Positions 6,862 to 16,362 of a DNA stretch of 64,000 nucleotides are shown in pieces (the stretch's first letter is position 1; every line of letters starts with the position of its first letter). This DNA comes from SZUA-309 sp965232595 (GTDB taxonomy: Bacteria > Pseudomonadota > Gammaproteobacteria > Pseudomonadales > Azotimanducaceae). The position numbers and the translations under genes were made by a program. The stretch is taken from positions 1,736,001 through 1,800,000 of the forward strand of contig OZ246983.1 of assembly GCA_965232595.1 (NCBI GenBank), in the 5' to 3' direction. The notes below the pieces were generated by a model, which did not search any database, was not told the origin of the DNA, and saw nothing but the letters and a program-made list of their open reading frames with translations.

Positions 6862-8211
6862 CTAAGCGGTGGTTTCTTCCGCTTTGAAGAACGCCAGCGC
6901 CCGTTGCCGGGCGAAGCTGTGCTCGACCACCGGATTCGGATAACAGCCCTCGCTGAGGTCCGGCAGGAATCGGCGGATGTAATCGCCCTCTTTATCGAAC
7001 TTCTTTGCCTGGCTCTCCGGATTGAAGATCCGGAAGTAGGGCGCGGCGTCGGTGCCGGTGGAGGCGCTCCACTGCCAGCCGCCGTTGTTGGAAGCAAAGT
7101 CGGCGTCGAGCAGGTGCTCCGTGAAGTGCCGCTCCCCTTCCCGCCAGTGCACCAGCAGGTGCTTGGTGAGGAACATGGCGGTGATCATACGCAGACGGTT
7201 GTGCATGAAGCCGGTCTCGGCGAGTTCGCGCATGCCGGCATCCACCAGCGGGTAACCGGTTTTGCCGGCTTTCCAGGCGGCAAGCCCTTCCGGATCCTGT
7301 CGCCAGGGCAGGTTGTCCAGCTCCGGCTTGAAGGAATCGCCTCGGCTGACGTGAGGATAGAGCCAGACGATGTGCCGGTAGAATTCCCGCCAGATGAGCT
7401 CGCTCAGCCAGGATGCTGCGGCCGGGCCGGTCTCCTCCGCCCGATGGTAAGCCTCTCGGGCAGAGAGCAGACCCATGCTCAGATACGGAGAAAGACGGGA
7501 GGTGGCCGCCCGCGCCGGGTAGTCGCGCTCGCTCTCGTAGCGATCGATGCGAGCGGCGAGAAACTCATCGAGCCGCCGCCTGGCGGCCGCCTCCCCGACG
7601 GGCCAGTCCGGACCGGCCGCTCGGTCGGGAAGATCCTGAAGCGACTCGGGTGCCGGGATCGAGACGGTCGGACGCTGTGCTCGCCGCTTCGGTACCGGCA
7701 ACGGCATCCGCTCAGCCTTTGACGAGCGCTGCTGCCAGCGGCGCTTGAAGGGAGTGAACACACGGTAGGGCTCGCCGTCGTCCTTCAGGATGTCGCCGGG
7801 CGGCTGGATCACGTCGCCATGCCGGACGTGGCAGACCATGCCGGTGGCCGTGCAGGCTCTGACCACGGCGCGGTCCCGCTTTGCCTCGTTCAACGGGTAT
7901 TCGGCATTGAAGTACAGGTTTCTGGCGCCCGTCGCCCGGGCGATGGAGACCAGCGCGGGTGCTGCGTCAGTGAACCGCGGCGCGGTGGCTAGCCATAGCG
8001 GGATGTTGAGCTTCGCCAGCGCCTGCTCCAGCGCCTGCAGGTTCTGGCGCAGGAAGCCGAGCCGACGATCTCCTTCGCCGTGGGCGCGGTGCTGGTCGAT
8101 CGCGATCAGGTAGACAGCGATGACGTCAGCGCTGCCATCAGCACAGGCGTCAAAGAGCGCCGGGTTGTCGGCCAGCCGCAGGTCGTTGCGGAACCAGACG
8201 AGGTTGGTCAC
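6862..8211 (-). CDS. phrB: Deoxyribodipyrimidine photolyase
   Basis: A 449-residue class I cryptochrome/photolyase that uses light to split cyclobutane pyrimidine dimers in DNA. The N-terminal alpha/beta domain (about 1-130) begins T-N-L-V-W-F-R-N-D-L-R-L-A-D-N-P; the C-terminal FAD domain contains S-R-L-S-P-Y-L-S-M-G, W-R-E-F-Y-R-H-I, and the hallmark A-D-F-A-S-N-N-G-G-W-Q-W-S-A-S-T-G-T-D-A-A-P-Y-F-R-I-F-N-P. The spaced C-terminal N-x-x-W-x-W-x-A-x-x-G motif is typical of CPD photolyases. It is divergent from polB with 80 bases between starts; two DNA-damage functions side by side. Confidence 0.95.
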   Translation of the reverse strand: MTNLVWFRNDLRLADNPALFDACADGSADVIAVYLIAIDQHRAHGEGDRRLGFLRQNLQALEQALAKLNIPLWLATAPRFTDAAPALVSIARATGARNLYFNAEYPLNEAKRDRAVVRACTATGMVCHVRHGDVIQPPGDILKDDGEPYRVFTPFKRRWQQRSSKAERMPLPVPKRRAQRPTVSIPAPESLQDLPDRAAGPDWPVGEAAARRRLDEFLAARIDRYESERDYPARAATSRLSPYLSMGLLSAREAYHRAEETGPAAASWLSELIWREFYRHIVWLYPHVSRGDSFKPELDNLPWRQDPEGLAAWKAGKTGYPLVDAGMRELAETGFMHNRLRMITAMFLTKHLLVHWREGERHFTEHLLDADFASNNGGWQWSASTGTDAAPYFRIFNPESQAKKFDKEGDYIRRFLPDLSEGCYPNPVVEHSFARQRALAFFKAEETTA

Positions 8212-8291
8212 CGGATTTCAGCCTCCACGATAAAGGCATGTGATAACGAATCGCGGGTGAACGCAACGTCAACGAGGTGCACAATTTCCTT

Positions 8292-10655
8292 ATGGAAACC
8301 CGGGGCTTCATCCTCCAGGCGAGCTATCGCGTCACCTCCGGCGTGCCGGTGGTGCATCTATTCGGCCGTCTCGAAGACGGGCGCACCTTCCTTGTTCGCG
8401 ATAAACGCTCGCGACCGCACTTCTACGTGCCGCGGGAGGCCGGTGCCGCAGCCACAGACGCCGGCGCGGTGGCCGTGTTGCCGGTACGCAAGCAGACGTT
8501 TGCGGGGGACCCGGTAGCCAGGGTCGAGGTCGCGGTGCCGCAGGATGCGCCCGGCGTGCGTGACAAGCTGCATGAGCGCGGCGTGCCTACCTACGAGGCA
8601 GACGTCCGCTTCGCCGTCCGCTACCTCATCGATCGGGGCGTGAAAGGGGGCTGCCTGATCAGCGGCGAGCCGCGGCCAGGTCGCAGCGCAGACGGCGGTG
8701 TGGACCTGATTTTTGACGAGCCGGAAGTCAGCCCGGCTGAGGTCACGCCACCCGTTCGCACCCTTGCCTTCGACATCGAGACGGACGCCAGGGCCGATCG
8801 GCTGCTGGCGATCTCTCTTTACGCCGAGGCGACTGACAGTCAGGCGGAAGTGGACGAGGTGCTGATCGTAGATCCCGCCGGCCGGTCCATGCCGGAGCGC
8901 GCCGTTGGCTTTCCGGATGAGCGCGCCGTGCTCGCCGCCTTCGTTGCGCGGATCCGCGAGATCGACCCGGATGTGCTCACCGGCTGGAACGTGATCGACT
9001 TTGATCTCTCGGTGCTGGCGAAGGTTGCGGCACGGGTCCGGCTGCCGTTCCCGCTCGGTCGGGTGCCGGGAAACATGCGGATTCGCACGGCGGAAGGTTA
9101 CTTCGGCAGCGGCCAGGCGAGCATCCCGGGGCGATTGGTTCTGGATGGCATGGATCTGGTGCGTGGGGCGTTCCTGCGCTTCGACGACATGAGCCTGGAC
9201 GCGGTTTCCCGGGAAGTGCTCGGCGAAGGGAAGGTGCTCGAAGGAGACGTTAAGGACCGCGCCGGGGAGATCATGGCGCGCTACCAGGAAGACCTGGAGG
9301 ACTTTGCGCTCTACGCGCGCACCGACTCCCGGCTGGCTCTGGAAATCGTCCGCGAGCTGAACCTGGTCGACCTGGCGGTGGCACGCAGTCAGCTCACCGG
9401 CATGACGCCCGACCGGGTGGCGGCGAGCATCGCGTCCTTCGACTTTCTTTACCTCACAGAGCTCAGCAGAAAGGGAGTGGTGGCGCCGAGCGTTGGCTCC
9501 TCTGACTCCCGGGTGCACGCGGCTCAGGCCGGTGGCCACGTGTTCGAGCCGGTGATCGGTGTGCATCAGAACGTCTGGGTGCTGGACTTCAAAAGCCTGT
9601 ACCCGAGCCTGATGCGCACCTTCAACATCGACCCGCTGGCGTACGTGCCGGAGGGCACTGCTGCGGAAGATGCGATCGAGCTCGAGAACGGCGCCCGCTT
9701 CCGCCGCGAGCCAGCCATCCTGCCCGGCATGCTGGACGTGCTGTTTCCGCAGCGGGAGGCCGCCAAGCGGTCGGGTGATGGGGTGGCTTCCCAGGCCATC
9801 AAGATCCTGATGAACTCCTTTTACGGCGTGCTCGGCACGCCGGCCTGCCGTTTTCACAACCCGGACATCGCCAACGCCATCACCGGCCAGGGCCGGCACT
9901 TTCTGCAGTGGACGCGGAGCTGGTTCGAGTCGCGCGGCTACCCGGTGCTGTATGGCGATACGGACAGCGTGTTCGTCGGCTCAGGGCTGGCGGATCCGGA
10001 TGAGGCAGCGCTGCTTGGCGCTTCGCTGGCTGAGGAAATGACCCAGGCGGTGGCGGCCTACATCAGCGAGCGCTGGGGGGTGGCCAGCCGCATGGAGCTG
10101 GAGTTCGAGAAGCTCTACACGAAGCTCTTCTTGCCCTCGGTGCGGCATGGCAGCGGCGGCGCGCGCAAGCGCTACGCGGGCCTCAAGGCCGGCAGCGAGG
10201 CGGTAGAGTTCGTCGGGATGGAGGTGGTGCGTCGGGACTGGACCGATCTTGCCAAGCAGGTGCAACGGGAGCTCTACACGAGGCTGTTTGCTGGCGAGCC
10301 GGTGGATGCGTATCTGGCCGATGTGGTGGCGAAGCTCAGGGACGGCGCCATGGACGAGCACCTGATTTACCGCAAGGGCCTGCGTAAGTCGCTGGAGTCG
10401 TACACGGCTAACACGCCACCGCACGTGACGGCGGCGCGCAAGCTGGTGGAGCGGCAGGGCGGCAGCCCTCCTCGGATCATTGCCTACCTGATGACGGATT
10501 CAGGGCCGGAGCCGGCCGAAGCGCTTACCAGCGCTCCGGATCGGGAGCATTACGTGGAGAAACAGGTGCGGCCGGTGGCAGAGCCGGTGCTCGAGGCGCT
10601 GGGGCTGGAATTCGCCCGGGTGATCGGTGACGACCGGCAGATGGGATTGTTCTAG
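8292..10655 (+). CDS. polB: DNA polymerase II (family B)
   Basis: A 787-residue family-B polymerase with proofreading, used in E. coli for replication restart and translesion synthesis. Exonuclease motifs are D-I-E-T (D161), G-W-N-V-I-D-F-D (about 231-238) and Y-A-R-T-D-S; polymerase motifs are D-F-K-S-L-Y-P-S-L (D432), K-I-L-M-N-S-F-Y-G-V-L-G and Y-G-D-T-D-S (D556). The length equals E. coli PolB. An in-frame GTG at 8277 is possible, but ATG 8292 gives the family start (M-E-T-R-G-F-I-L) with GAGGTG 12 bases upstream. I saw no E. coli-type LexA box in the 80-base gap to the photolyase gene. Confidence 0.96.
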   Translation: METRGFILQASYRVTSGVPVVHLFGRLEDGRTFLVRDKRSRPHFYVPREAGAAATDAGAVAVLPVRKQTFAGDPVARVEVAVPQDAPGVRDKLHERGVPTYEADVRFAVRYLIDRGVKGGCLISGEPRPGRSADGGVDLIFDEPEVSPAEVTPPVRTLAFDIETDARADRLLAISLYAEATDSQAEVDEVLIVDPAGRSMPERAVGFPDERAVLAAFVARIREIDPDVLTGWNVIDFDLSVLAKVAARVRLPFPLGRVPGNMRIRTAEGYFGSGQASIPGRLVLDGMDLVRGAFLRFDDMSLDAVSREVLGEGKVLEGDVKDRAGEIMARYQEDLEDFALYARTDSRLALEIVRELNLVDLAVARSQLTGMTPDRVAASIASFDFLYLTELSRKGVVAPSVGSSDSRVHAAQAGGHVFEPVIGVHQNVWVLDFKSLYPSLMRTFNIDPLAYVPEGTAAEDAIELENGARFRREPAILPGMLDVLFPQREAAKRSGDGVASQAIKILMNSFYGVLGTPACRFHNPDIANAITGQGRHFLQWTRSWFESRGYPVLYGDTDSVFVGSGLADPDEAALLGASLAEEMTQAVAAYISERWGVASRMELEFEKLYTKLFLPSVRHGSGGARKRYAGLKAGSEAVEFVGMEVVRRDWTDLAKQVQRELYTRLFAGEPVDAYLADVVAKLRDGAMDEHLIYRKGLRKSLESYTANTPPHVTAARKLVERQGGSPPRIIAYLMTDSGPEPAEALTSAPDREHYVEKQVRPVAEPVLEALGLEFARVIGDDRQMGLF

Positions 10656-10658
10656 AGA

Positions 10659-10686
10659 GGGGAGAGGCCGGTGACGGCCCCTCCCC
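10659..10686. terminator. Hairpin between convergent polB and Spy-like gene
   Basis: Arms 10659-10670 and 10675-10686 pair over 12 positions with one mismatch around a GTGA loop. There is no clear T-run on either side. Its place between two convergent genes makes a bidirectional transcription stop or mRNA 3'-end stabiliser likely. Confidence 0.6.
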
Positions 10687-10693
10687 TTGCCGA

Positions 10694-11290
10694 TCAGACC
10701 CGGAAGTCTCCGGTTCTGATCAGGTAAGCGAACTCCTGACGCTGATCCGGATCGAGAACTTCCACGATCTGCTTCAGCGCTTTGGCGATTCGCTTCTGGA
10801 GCTGCTCGTTCGAGCGAACCCGAGCGGCCAGGGTCTCCTTCAGCGCGTCGGTGCTGAGCTTGTGCTCAGCATCTTCCGGCCCACCGTCGTGGACCAGGTC
10901 GGCGAGCTCCGAGACCATCTTTTTCTCGTCCAGCGCCATCTGCTCCCGCTCGATCTTCACCGAATCGAGGGCGGCCGCCACCTGGCGCCGTTGCGACTCG
11001 TCGAGATCGAGCTGGTAGGAGAGGTAGCGCAGCGGTCGGCGAACGCCGAAGTTGCCTGAACGATGGCCGCGTCGGCCGCGATGCTCACGGTGTGCATACC
11101 AGGTGCTGCGGCCACGGCTTTCGCCATCCCGACCGCCCTGCTCCTCGTCGTGCGCATCGTCGAACGAGCCGTTTGGCATGGCGTAGCCGTAGGCATAGGC
11201 CATCTTCATTGAACGCATCGGCCAGGGGCCGAAGCAGCCGTAACGGAAATGCTTCCGTCGCTTGGAGTGGTTACCTTTAAAGTAGGTCAT
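10694..11290 (-). CDS. Spy/CpxP-like (LTXXQ) helical protein without signal peptide
   Basis: A 198-residue protein. The first 85 residues are unusual: basic, and rich in Arg, His, Gly, Tyr and Met (for example K-R-R-K-H-F-R-Y-G and R-E-H-R-G-R-R-G-H-R). Residues about 88-198 are helical and carry two LTxxQ-like motifs, L-D-E-S-Q-R-R-Q-V and L-D-P-D-Q-R-Q-E-F, as in the periplasmic chaperone/metal sensor group Spy/CpxP/ZraP. No Sec or Tat signal is visible, so this copy appears cytoplasmic, which is odd for the fold. GGAGGT precedes the ATG by 6 bases. Function unknown; metal or nucleic-acid binding by the N-terminal tail is a guess. Confidence 0.75.
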   Translation of the reverse strand: MTYFKGNHSKRRKHFRYGCFGPWPMRSMKMAYAYGYAMPNGSFDDAHDEEQGGRDGESRGRSTWYAHREHRGRRGHRSGNFGVRRPLRYLSYQLDLDESQRRQVAAALDSVKIEREQMALDEKKMVSELADLVHDGGPEDAEHKLSTDALKETLAARVRSNEQLQKRIAKALKQIVEVLDPDQRQEFAYLIRTGDFRV

Positions 11291-11325
11291 TAGATACCTC
11301 CAGGTCGTAGCGAGGCTTGAGCCTG

Positions 11326-11350
11326 CTACCGGGGTTTACATCTACCGGGG
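11326..11350. repeat. Two direct copies of CTACCGGGG upstream of the Spy-like gene
   Basis: CTACCGGGG occurs at 11326-11334 and 11342-11350, 16 bases apart, in the 82-base gap between the stop of the hydroxylase gene and the start of the Spy-like gene. The spacing of about one and a half helix turns and the position before a start codon would fit a regulator binding site. No regulator is known. Confidence 0.35.
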
Positions 11351-11372
11351 CCTGTTGCGATTTCCTGATCGA

Positions 11373-12638
11373 TCAGGAGGTCGCTGCCTCCGGCGGTTTT
11401 GAGAGCGCCGGCCTTTCGCCTGGCGCCTCTGCGAGGCTAGCACGGCCGGAAAGTACTGCCCAGAGCAGGCTAGTTGCCGAAACGGCCGCGTACGCACTGA
11501 GCCAGAGGGAGACCTCAGTGGTCCAGCTCTCGGTGATCAGGGCGCCGGCCCAGGCCAACGCCAGGGTAGCCAGCAGGCGCAGCCACTCGAGCAGGACGGC
11601 GTAGGCGCGTCCTTCCAGCCAGGCACCCTGCACGTAGAAGCCGTACGCCAGCAGCGCCGCGCAGGCCAGCACCATCTCCCGACTCATGTCGGCGAACAGC
11701 ACCACGAACGACAGCGGCACGGCGATCCAGAACTGCACGAAGGTGTAGGCACGAGCGAAGCGGCTTGCTGGCGGGTTGAACTTGGGCGCCTGCCAGTCGT
11801 GCGGGGGCGCGTCGCGCAGGTCCCGCGGGCGCCAGCCTGGCCCCTTGAACCAGAGCAGGAAGGCGTCGCTCAGGTAGCGGGTGCGGAGCATGTCCCTGAC
11901 GCCGCCGACGTAAACGTGCAGGTTGGCCCAGAGAGGGTTCCAGCTGCCCAGCTGCTCGGTGGTCCCGTAAACGCAGGGTCGGTCGGGCTCCTCGGCCTTG
12001 AAGGTGCGGAACAGCCGGTCCCAGAGGATGAACACGCCGCCGTAGTTCTTATCCAGGTACTCAGGGTTCTTGGCGTGGTGGACCCGGTGGTTGGACGGGG
12101 TGATGAAGATCCACTCCAGCGGTCCCAGGGTGCGGATGTGCTCCGTGTGCACCCAGAACTGGTAGATGAGGTTCAGGCTGCCGACCGTGATCAGCACGTA
12201 GGGCGGGAAGCCCAGCACGTAGAGCGGGATGTAGAAGATGAAGCTGAGGTAGCCGGTGCTGGTCTGCCGCAGCGCGGTGGACAGGTTGTACTCCTCCGAC
12301 TGGTGGTGGGCAACGTGGGATGCCCAGAACAGCCGCCACTCGTGGCCCATACGGTGCGACCAGTAGTAGCAGAAGTCGTAGCCGATGAAGGCCAGCACCC
12401 AGACCAGCGGGTCCGACGGCGCCATCTCGAATGCCGTGAACTCGTTTGTCAGGGCGCCGTAGACGGCGCCGCCGATGCCGATCTGCAGCACGCCGCGCAG
12501 GCGGCTCAGCGTGCCCATCTGCAGGCTGTTGATGGTGTCTGCCAGGCGGTAGGTGTTTGCCTTCCGGTGCCAGCCCCAGGCCAGCTCGATGGCCAGCGCC
12601 AGGATGAAGAAGGGGACGGCGTAGAGAACGAGGTTCAT
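11373..12638 (-). CDS. Sterol desaturase / fatty acid hydroxylase family membrane protein
   Basis: A 421-residue membrane di-iron enzyme. The histidine clusters of the family are present: H-R-M-G-H-E, H-V-A-H-H-Q-S, and S-N-H-R-V-H-H-A, spread between hydrophobic segments. The order and the following W-D-R-L-F-R-T-F resemble bacterial homologues of alkylglycerol monooxygenase (TMEM195 type) and sterol hydroxylases; such enzymes hydroxylate lipids using O2 in the inner membrane. The last about 120 residues add four hydrophobic segments. Substrate not determinable. It is divergent from mscS with a 163-base gap in which I find no convincing promoter. Confidence 0.9.
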   Translation of the reverse strand: MNLVLYAVPFFILALAIELAWGWHRKANTYRLADTINSLQMGTLSRLRGVLQIGIGGAVYGALTNEFTAFEMAPSDPLVWVLAFIGYDFCYYWSHRMGHEWRLFWASHVAHHQSEEYNLSTALRQTSTGYLSFIFYIPLYVLGFPPYVLITVGSLNLIYQFWVHTEHIRTLGPLEWIFITPSNHRVHHAKNPEYLDKNYGGVFILWDRLFRTFKAEEPDRPCVYGTTEQLGSWNPLWANLHVYVGGVRDMLRTRYLSDAFLLWFKGPGWRPRDLRDAPPHDWQAPKFNPPASRFARAYTFVQFWIAVPLSFVVLFADMSREMVLACAALLAYGFYVQGAWLEGRAYAVLLEWLRLLATLALAWAGALITESWTTEVSLWLSAYAAVSATSLLWAVLSGRASLAEAPGERPALSKPPEAATS

Positions 12639-12801
12639 CAGCGGCCCAGGGAAGCCATCGAGCTGCCGCTCAGGCGAGACACGCCGCTGCCCTGCCCGAA
12701 CCGGCAGCAGAACCCGGCAAGGGTTGCGTAGCGTTGCAATCGCGGCGGTGGTCTGGTTGATTCGTCAGCGACCGTACTCACTTGAAGAAGGACCTGGACT
12801 C

Positions 12802-13629
12802 ATGGAAGAACAACTGGATCTGGTCGGCGAAGTTTACCAGCTTATCGTCAACTTCCTGGTGACCTACTCGTTCCAGCTGCTTGGCGCCCTGCTCGTGCTG
12901 GCTCTGGGGTTTGTCGTTGGCGGCTGGATCTCCCGGGCTGTGCTGCGGCTGATGGAGCACCGCAATGTGGATGTCACCCTGCGCGAGTTCCTGGCAGGCG
13001 TGGTGAAGATGATCGTGGTGGGCGTCTTTCTGCTCGCCGTCCTGGACAAGGTCGGGATCAGCGTCACGCCGCTGATTGCCGCCATCGGTGGTCTGGCGGT
13101 AGGCGCCAGTTTTGCCATTCAGGGCCCGGTCTCCAACTACGGCGCCGGGCTGGTGATCATTCTCACCCGGATGTTCAAGCTGGGCGACACCATCACCGTG
13201 CAGGGCTGCTCCGGTCAGGTGGAAGAGATCAGCCTGGCCACCACCATCCTGAAGACGGAGGACGGCGAGCTGATCGTGATACCGAATCGGCAGATCGCCG
13301 GTGAGATCCACACCAACTCGCAGGAAAATCGGGTGGTGGAAGCGCAGGTGGGCGTGGCCTACTCGGACGACCCGGAGCGAGCCATCAGGGTGATCCTGGA
13401 GGCGTTGGCCGGGATCGATGGGGTCACCAGCGATCCGCAGCCGCAAGTCGGCATTGCCGAGTTCGGAGATTCCTCGGTGAACATCGATTACCGCTTCTGG
13501 GTGCCGACCAATCGCTACTTCGAGGTGAAGCACGCGGCCAACCTGGCAGTGTTCAGAGCGCTCGGCGCTGGTGGGCTGAACATCCCGTTCCCGCAGCGGG
13601 AGGTTCGCATGCTCGGCGAGGCGGGCTGA
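12802..13629 (+). CDS. mscS: Small-conductance mechanosensitive channel (MscS family)
   Basis: A 275-residue channel that opens under membrane tension to release solutes during osmotic downshock. Three N-terminal membrane helices (about 15-95) lead into the pore helix with the Gly/Ala-rich I-A-A-I-G-G-L-A-V-G-A-S-F-A-I-Q-G-P-V-S-N-Y-G-A-G, then the beta domain with G-D-T-I-T-V-Q-G-C-S-G-Q-V-E-E-I and I-P-N-R-Q-I. Size equals E. coli MscS (286). The frame is open to 12724, but ATG 12802 gives the normal N-terminus. The gene converges with the NUDIX gene over a tandem-repeat tract. Confidence 0.94.
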   Translation: MEEQLDLVGEVYQLIVNFLVTYSFQLLGALLVLALGFVVGGWISRAVLRLMEHRNVDVTLREFLAGVVKMIVVGVFLLAVLDKVGISVTPLIAAIGGLAVGASFAIQGPVSNYGAGLVIILTRMFKLGDTITVQGCSGQVEEISLATTILKTEDGELIVIPNRQIAGEIHTNSQENRVVEAQVGVAYSDDPERAIRVILEALAGIDGVTSDPQPQVGIAEFGDSSVNIDYRFWVPTNRYFEVKHAANLAVFRALGAGGLNIPFPQREVRMLGEAG

Positions 13630-13632
13630 GCC

Positions 13633-13686
13633 TCAGTTGCCAGCCAGCGCTCAGTCGCTGACCAGCGCTCAGTCGCTGACCAGCGC
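13633..13686 (-). repeat. Three tandem 18-bp units at the end of the NUDIX gene, each with a stop codon
   Basis: Read on the minus strand, GCGCTGGTCAGCGACTGA ends the NUDIX gene (13669-13686), is repeated exactly (13651-13668), and is followed by a third copy with four changes (13633-13650). All units are 18 bases, so each copy ends in TGA in the reading frame of the gene. The extra copies lie between the true stop and the convergent mscS stop. Confidence 0.9.
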
Positions 13687-14238
13687 CGCCAGCTCTGCCG
13701 GCAGATAACCGCAGCGCAGCGCGTCGCGCACAAACCAGGGGGTGAAATCCTGCGGCGCGCTTCGAACCCAGCGCGCCAGCTCGTCCAGCGCGACGGAGCG
13801 AACTGCGGCCACCTCGGCGCTGTCCGGATGAATGGGTCCATCCCAGGTGCCGGTGTAGGCCTGCTGCAGCTCGTAGTCATGCACGCCCAGCTCGTCCTGA
13901 TCCAGACGGCCGGCGAACGGCTCGCCCAGCGGCGTCAGCTCGATGCCGCTGATACCGAGCTCCTCGCTGATGCCGCGAAGCGCGCCTTCAAGGTACGACT
14001 CCCCAGGGGTGAGGTGCTCTGCCGCGCTTTGATCCCAGAGGCCCGGGCAGACGTCCTTGTCGTCGGCACGGCGCTGCAGATAGAGCCGGCCCTGACCATC
14101 GAAGAGAAACACCTGAGCCGACTTGTGCCAGAGACCTTCCGCGTGCACCTGCGAGCGCGGCGCGGTGCCGAGCAGCTCGCCCGTCGCGGTGAAGATCTCG
14201 AAGTGCTCTTCTGTACTCTCCATTTCCGTGCTCTGCAT
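13669..14238 (-). CDS. NUDIX hydrolase (isopentenyl-diphosphate-isomerase-like subgroup)
   Basis: A 189-residue NUDIX protein. It has the layout of YfcD and IPP isomerase relatives: E-I-F-T-A-T-G-E-L-L-G-T-A-P-R-S-Q-V-H near the N-terminus, W-H-K-S-A-Q-V-F-L-F, L-Q-R-R-A-D-D-K-D, and a Nudix box around E-G-A-L-R-G-I-S-E-E-L-G-I. The IPP isomerase catalytic Cys is not evident, so hydrolysis of a nucleoside diphosphate derivative is more likely. A second ATG five codons in (14223) could be the start. It is divergent from the ABC importer operon with 50 bases between starts. Confidence 0.88.
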   Translation of the reverse strand: MQSTEMESTEEHFEIFTATGELLGTAPRSQVHAEGLWHKSAQVFLFDGQGRLYLQRRADDKDVCPGLWDQSAAEHLTPGESYLEGALRGISEELGISGIELTPLGEPFAGRLDQDELGVHDYELQQAYTGTWDGPIHPDSAEVAAVRSVALDELARWVRSAPQDFTPWFVRDALRCGYLPAELAALVSD

Positions 14239-14259
14239 TCCGTGCTCGAGGGGTGTGAC

Positions 14260-14275
14260 TCGCTCTCGCGAGCGA
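14260..14275. promoter_or_regulatory. Inverted repeat between NUDIX gene and ABC importer operon
   Basis: TCGCTC-TCGC-GAGCGA forms perfect 6-base arms in the short gap between the two divergent starts, 13 bases before the first ATG of the importer operon. It could be an operator or an mRNA leader hairpin. No matching regulator gene is adjacent. Confidence 0.4.
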
Positions 14276-14288
14276 TTAAGGTTCGCTC

Positions 14289-15267
14289 ATGTTAGAGCTT
14301 CGCGATCTGGTGCTGAAGTCCGGTGCCAGCCCCATCACTCATCAGTTTTCAGCAGGGCGCATCACGGTGGTGCTCGGCCGCAACCACTCCGGCAAAACCC
14401 TGTTCTGCAGAGCGCTCGCCGGCCTCGCGGAGCCGGTCTCGGGCGAGATGCTGCTCGACGGCGCCTCGCTGGCAGGCGTGAGCCCGGGCCAACGATCGGT
14501 CGCCCTCGTCTATCAGGCGTTCGTGAATTACCCCGGCTGGACCGTGTTCGAGAACATTGCCTCGCCGCTCGTGGCCGCACGGCAGAGCAGCGCAGAGATA
14601 GAGGCGCGGGTGCGCGACATCGCCGGCAGGCTCGGCCTGGAAGACCTGCTGGAGCGTTACCCGGAGGCGCTTTCCGGGGGCCAGCAGCAGCGGCTGGCCA
14701 TCGGTCGCGCCCTGGCTAAAAACGCCAGGCTGCTGGTGATGGACGAACCCCTGGTGAACCTGGACTTCAAGCTTCGCGAGCGCCTGCAGCTGGAGCTGGC
14801 TGAGCTGCTCGACGGCCTGGAGCTGGCAGTAATTTACACCAGCTCGGATCCCCGGGATGCGTTCGCTCTCGGCGACGAGCTGGTGCTGATGGCTGACCAC
14901 GGGATTCTGCAGAGCGGCAGCCCGCTCGACGTGTACGCGGCGCCGCGCTCGCTGGCGGCGGCCGATCTGATGAGCGACCCGCGGGTCAACAGGCTGCCGG
15001 ACGGCGCCGGCGTGTTGCGTCCGGAGCACCTGTCGCTGGTCCGCGGCCATGAGTCTGACCTCGAGTTTGCCGTGGCCGTCATCGGCGGAGAAACCAACGG
15101 GTCCGAGACCTTCCTGCACTGCCAGCCCGACGGCATGGCCGCGGGCGAACACTGGGTGGCCCGTCTGGAGGGCCTGGTTCGGGTGTCGTCCGGCAGCCGC
15201 ACTTCGCTGTTTGCGCCGAGAGAAAACCTGATGACGTTCCCGGGCGCTGGTGATGCGGAGGCCGCCC

Positions 15268-15275
<8 letters not shown>
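14289..15275 (+). CDS. glpS: ABC importer ATPase 1 (GlpS-like)
   Basis: A 328-residue ATPase of the carbohydrate/glycerol importer class (MalK-like). Walker A is G-R-N-H-S-G-K-T, the signature is L-S-G-G-Q-Q-Q-R, Walker B is L-L-V-M-D-E-P-L, and a C-terminal OB-like domain (about 240-328) follows. It couples ATP hydrolysis to import with the second ATPase. The order of this and the next five genes (two ATPases, two permeases, a DUF2160 membrane protein, a large binding protein) matches glpSTPQUV, described for glycerol uptake in Rhizobium leguminosarum. The gene name rests on this order; another polyol as substrate is possible. Confidence 0.85.

Positions 15276-16358
<1,083 letters not shown>

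Positions 16359-16362
<4 letters not shown>

Noticed and set aside
8212..8291. LexA box before polB, expected from E. coli.
   Set aside because: No CTG-N10-CAG type site is visible in the 80-base gap between the photolyase and polB starts.
8358..9899. 513-codon minus-strand frame inside polB.
   Set aside because: It is antisense to all the polymerase motifs and reads as Arg/His/Gln-rich composition typical of a shadow frame in GC-rich DNA.
11363..11378. Perfect 16-bp palindrome TCCTGATCGATCAGGA at the end of the hydroxylase gene.
   Set aside because: It spans the stop codon, has no loop and no T-run, so it is neither a convincing terminator nor clearly an operator; possibly chance.
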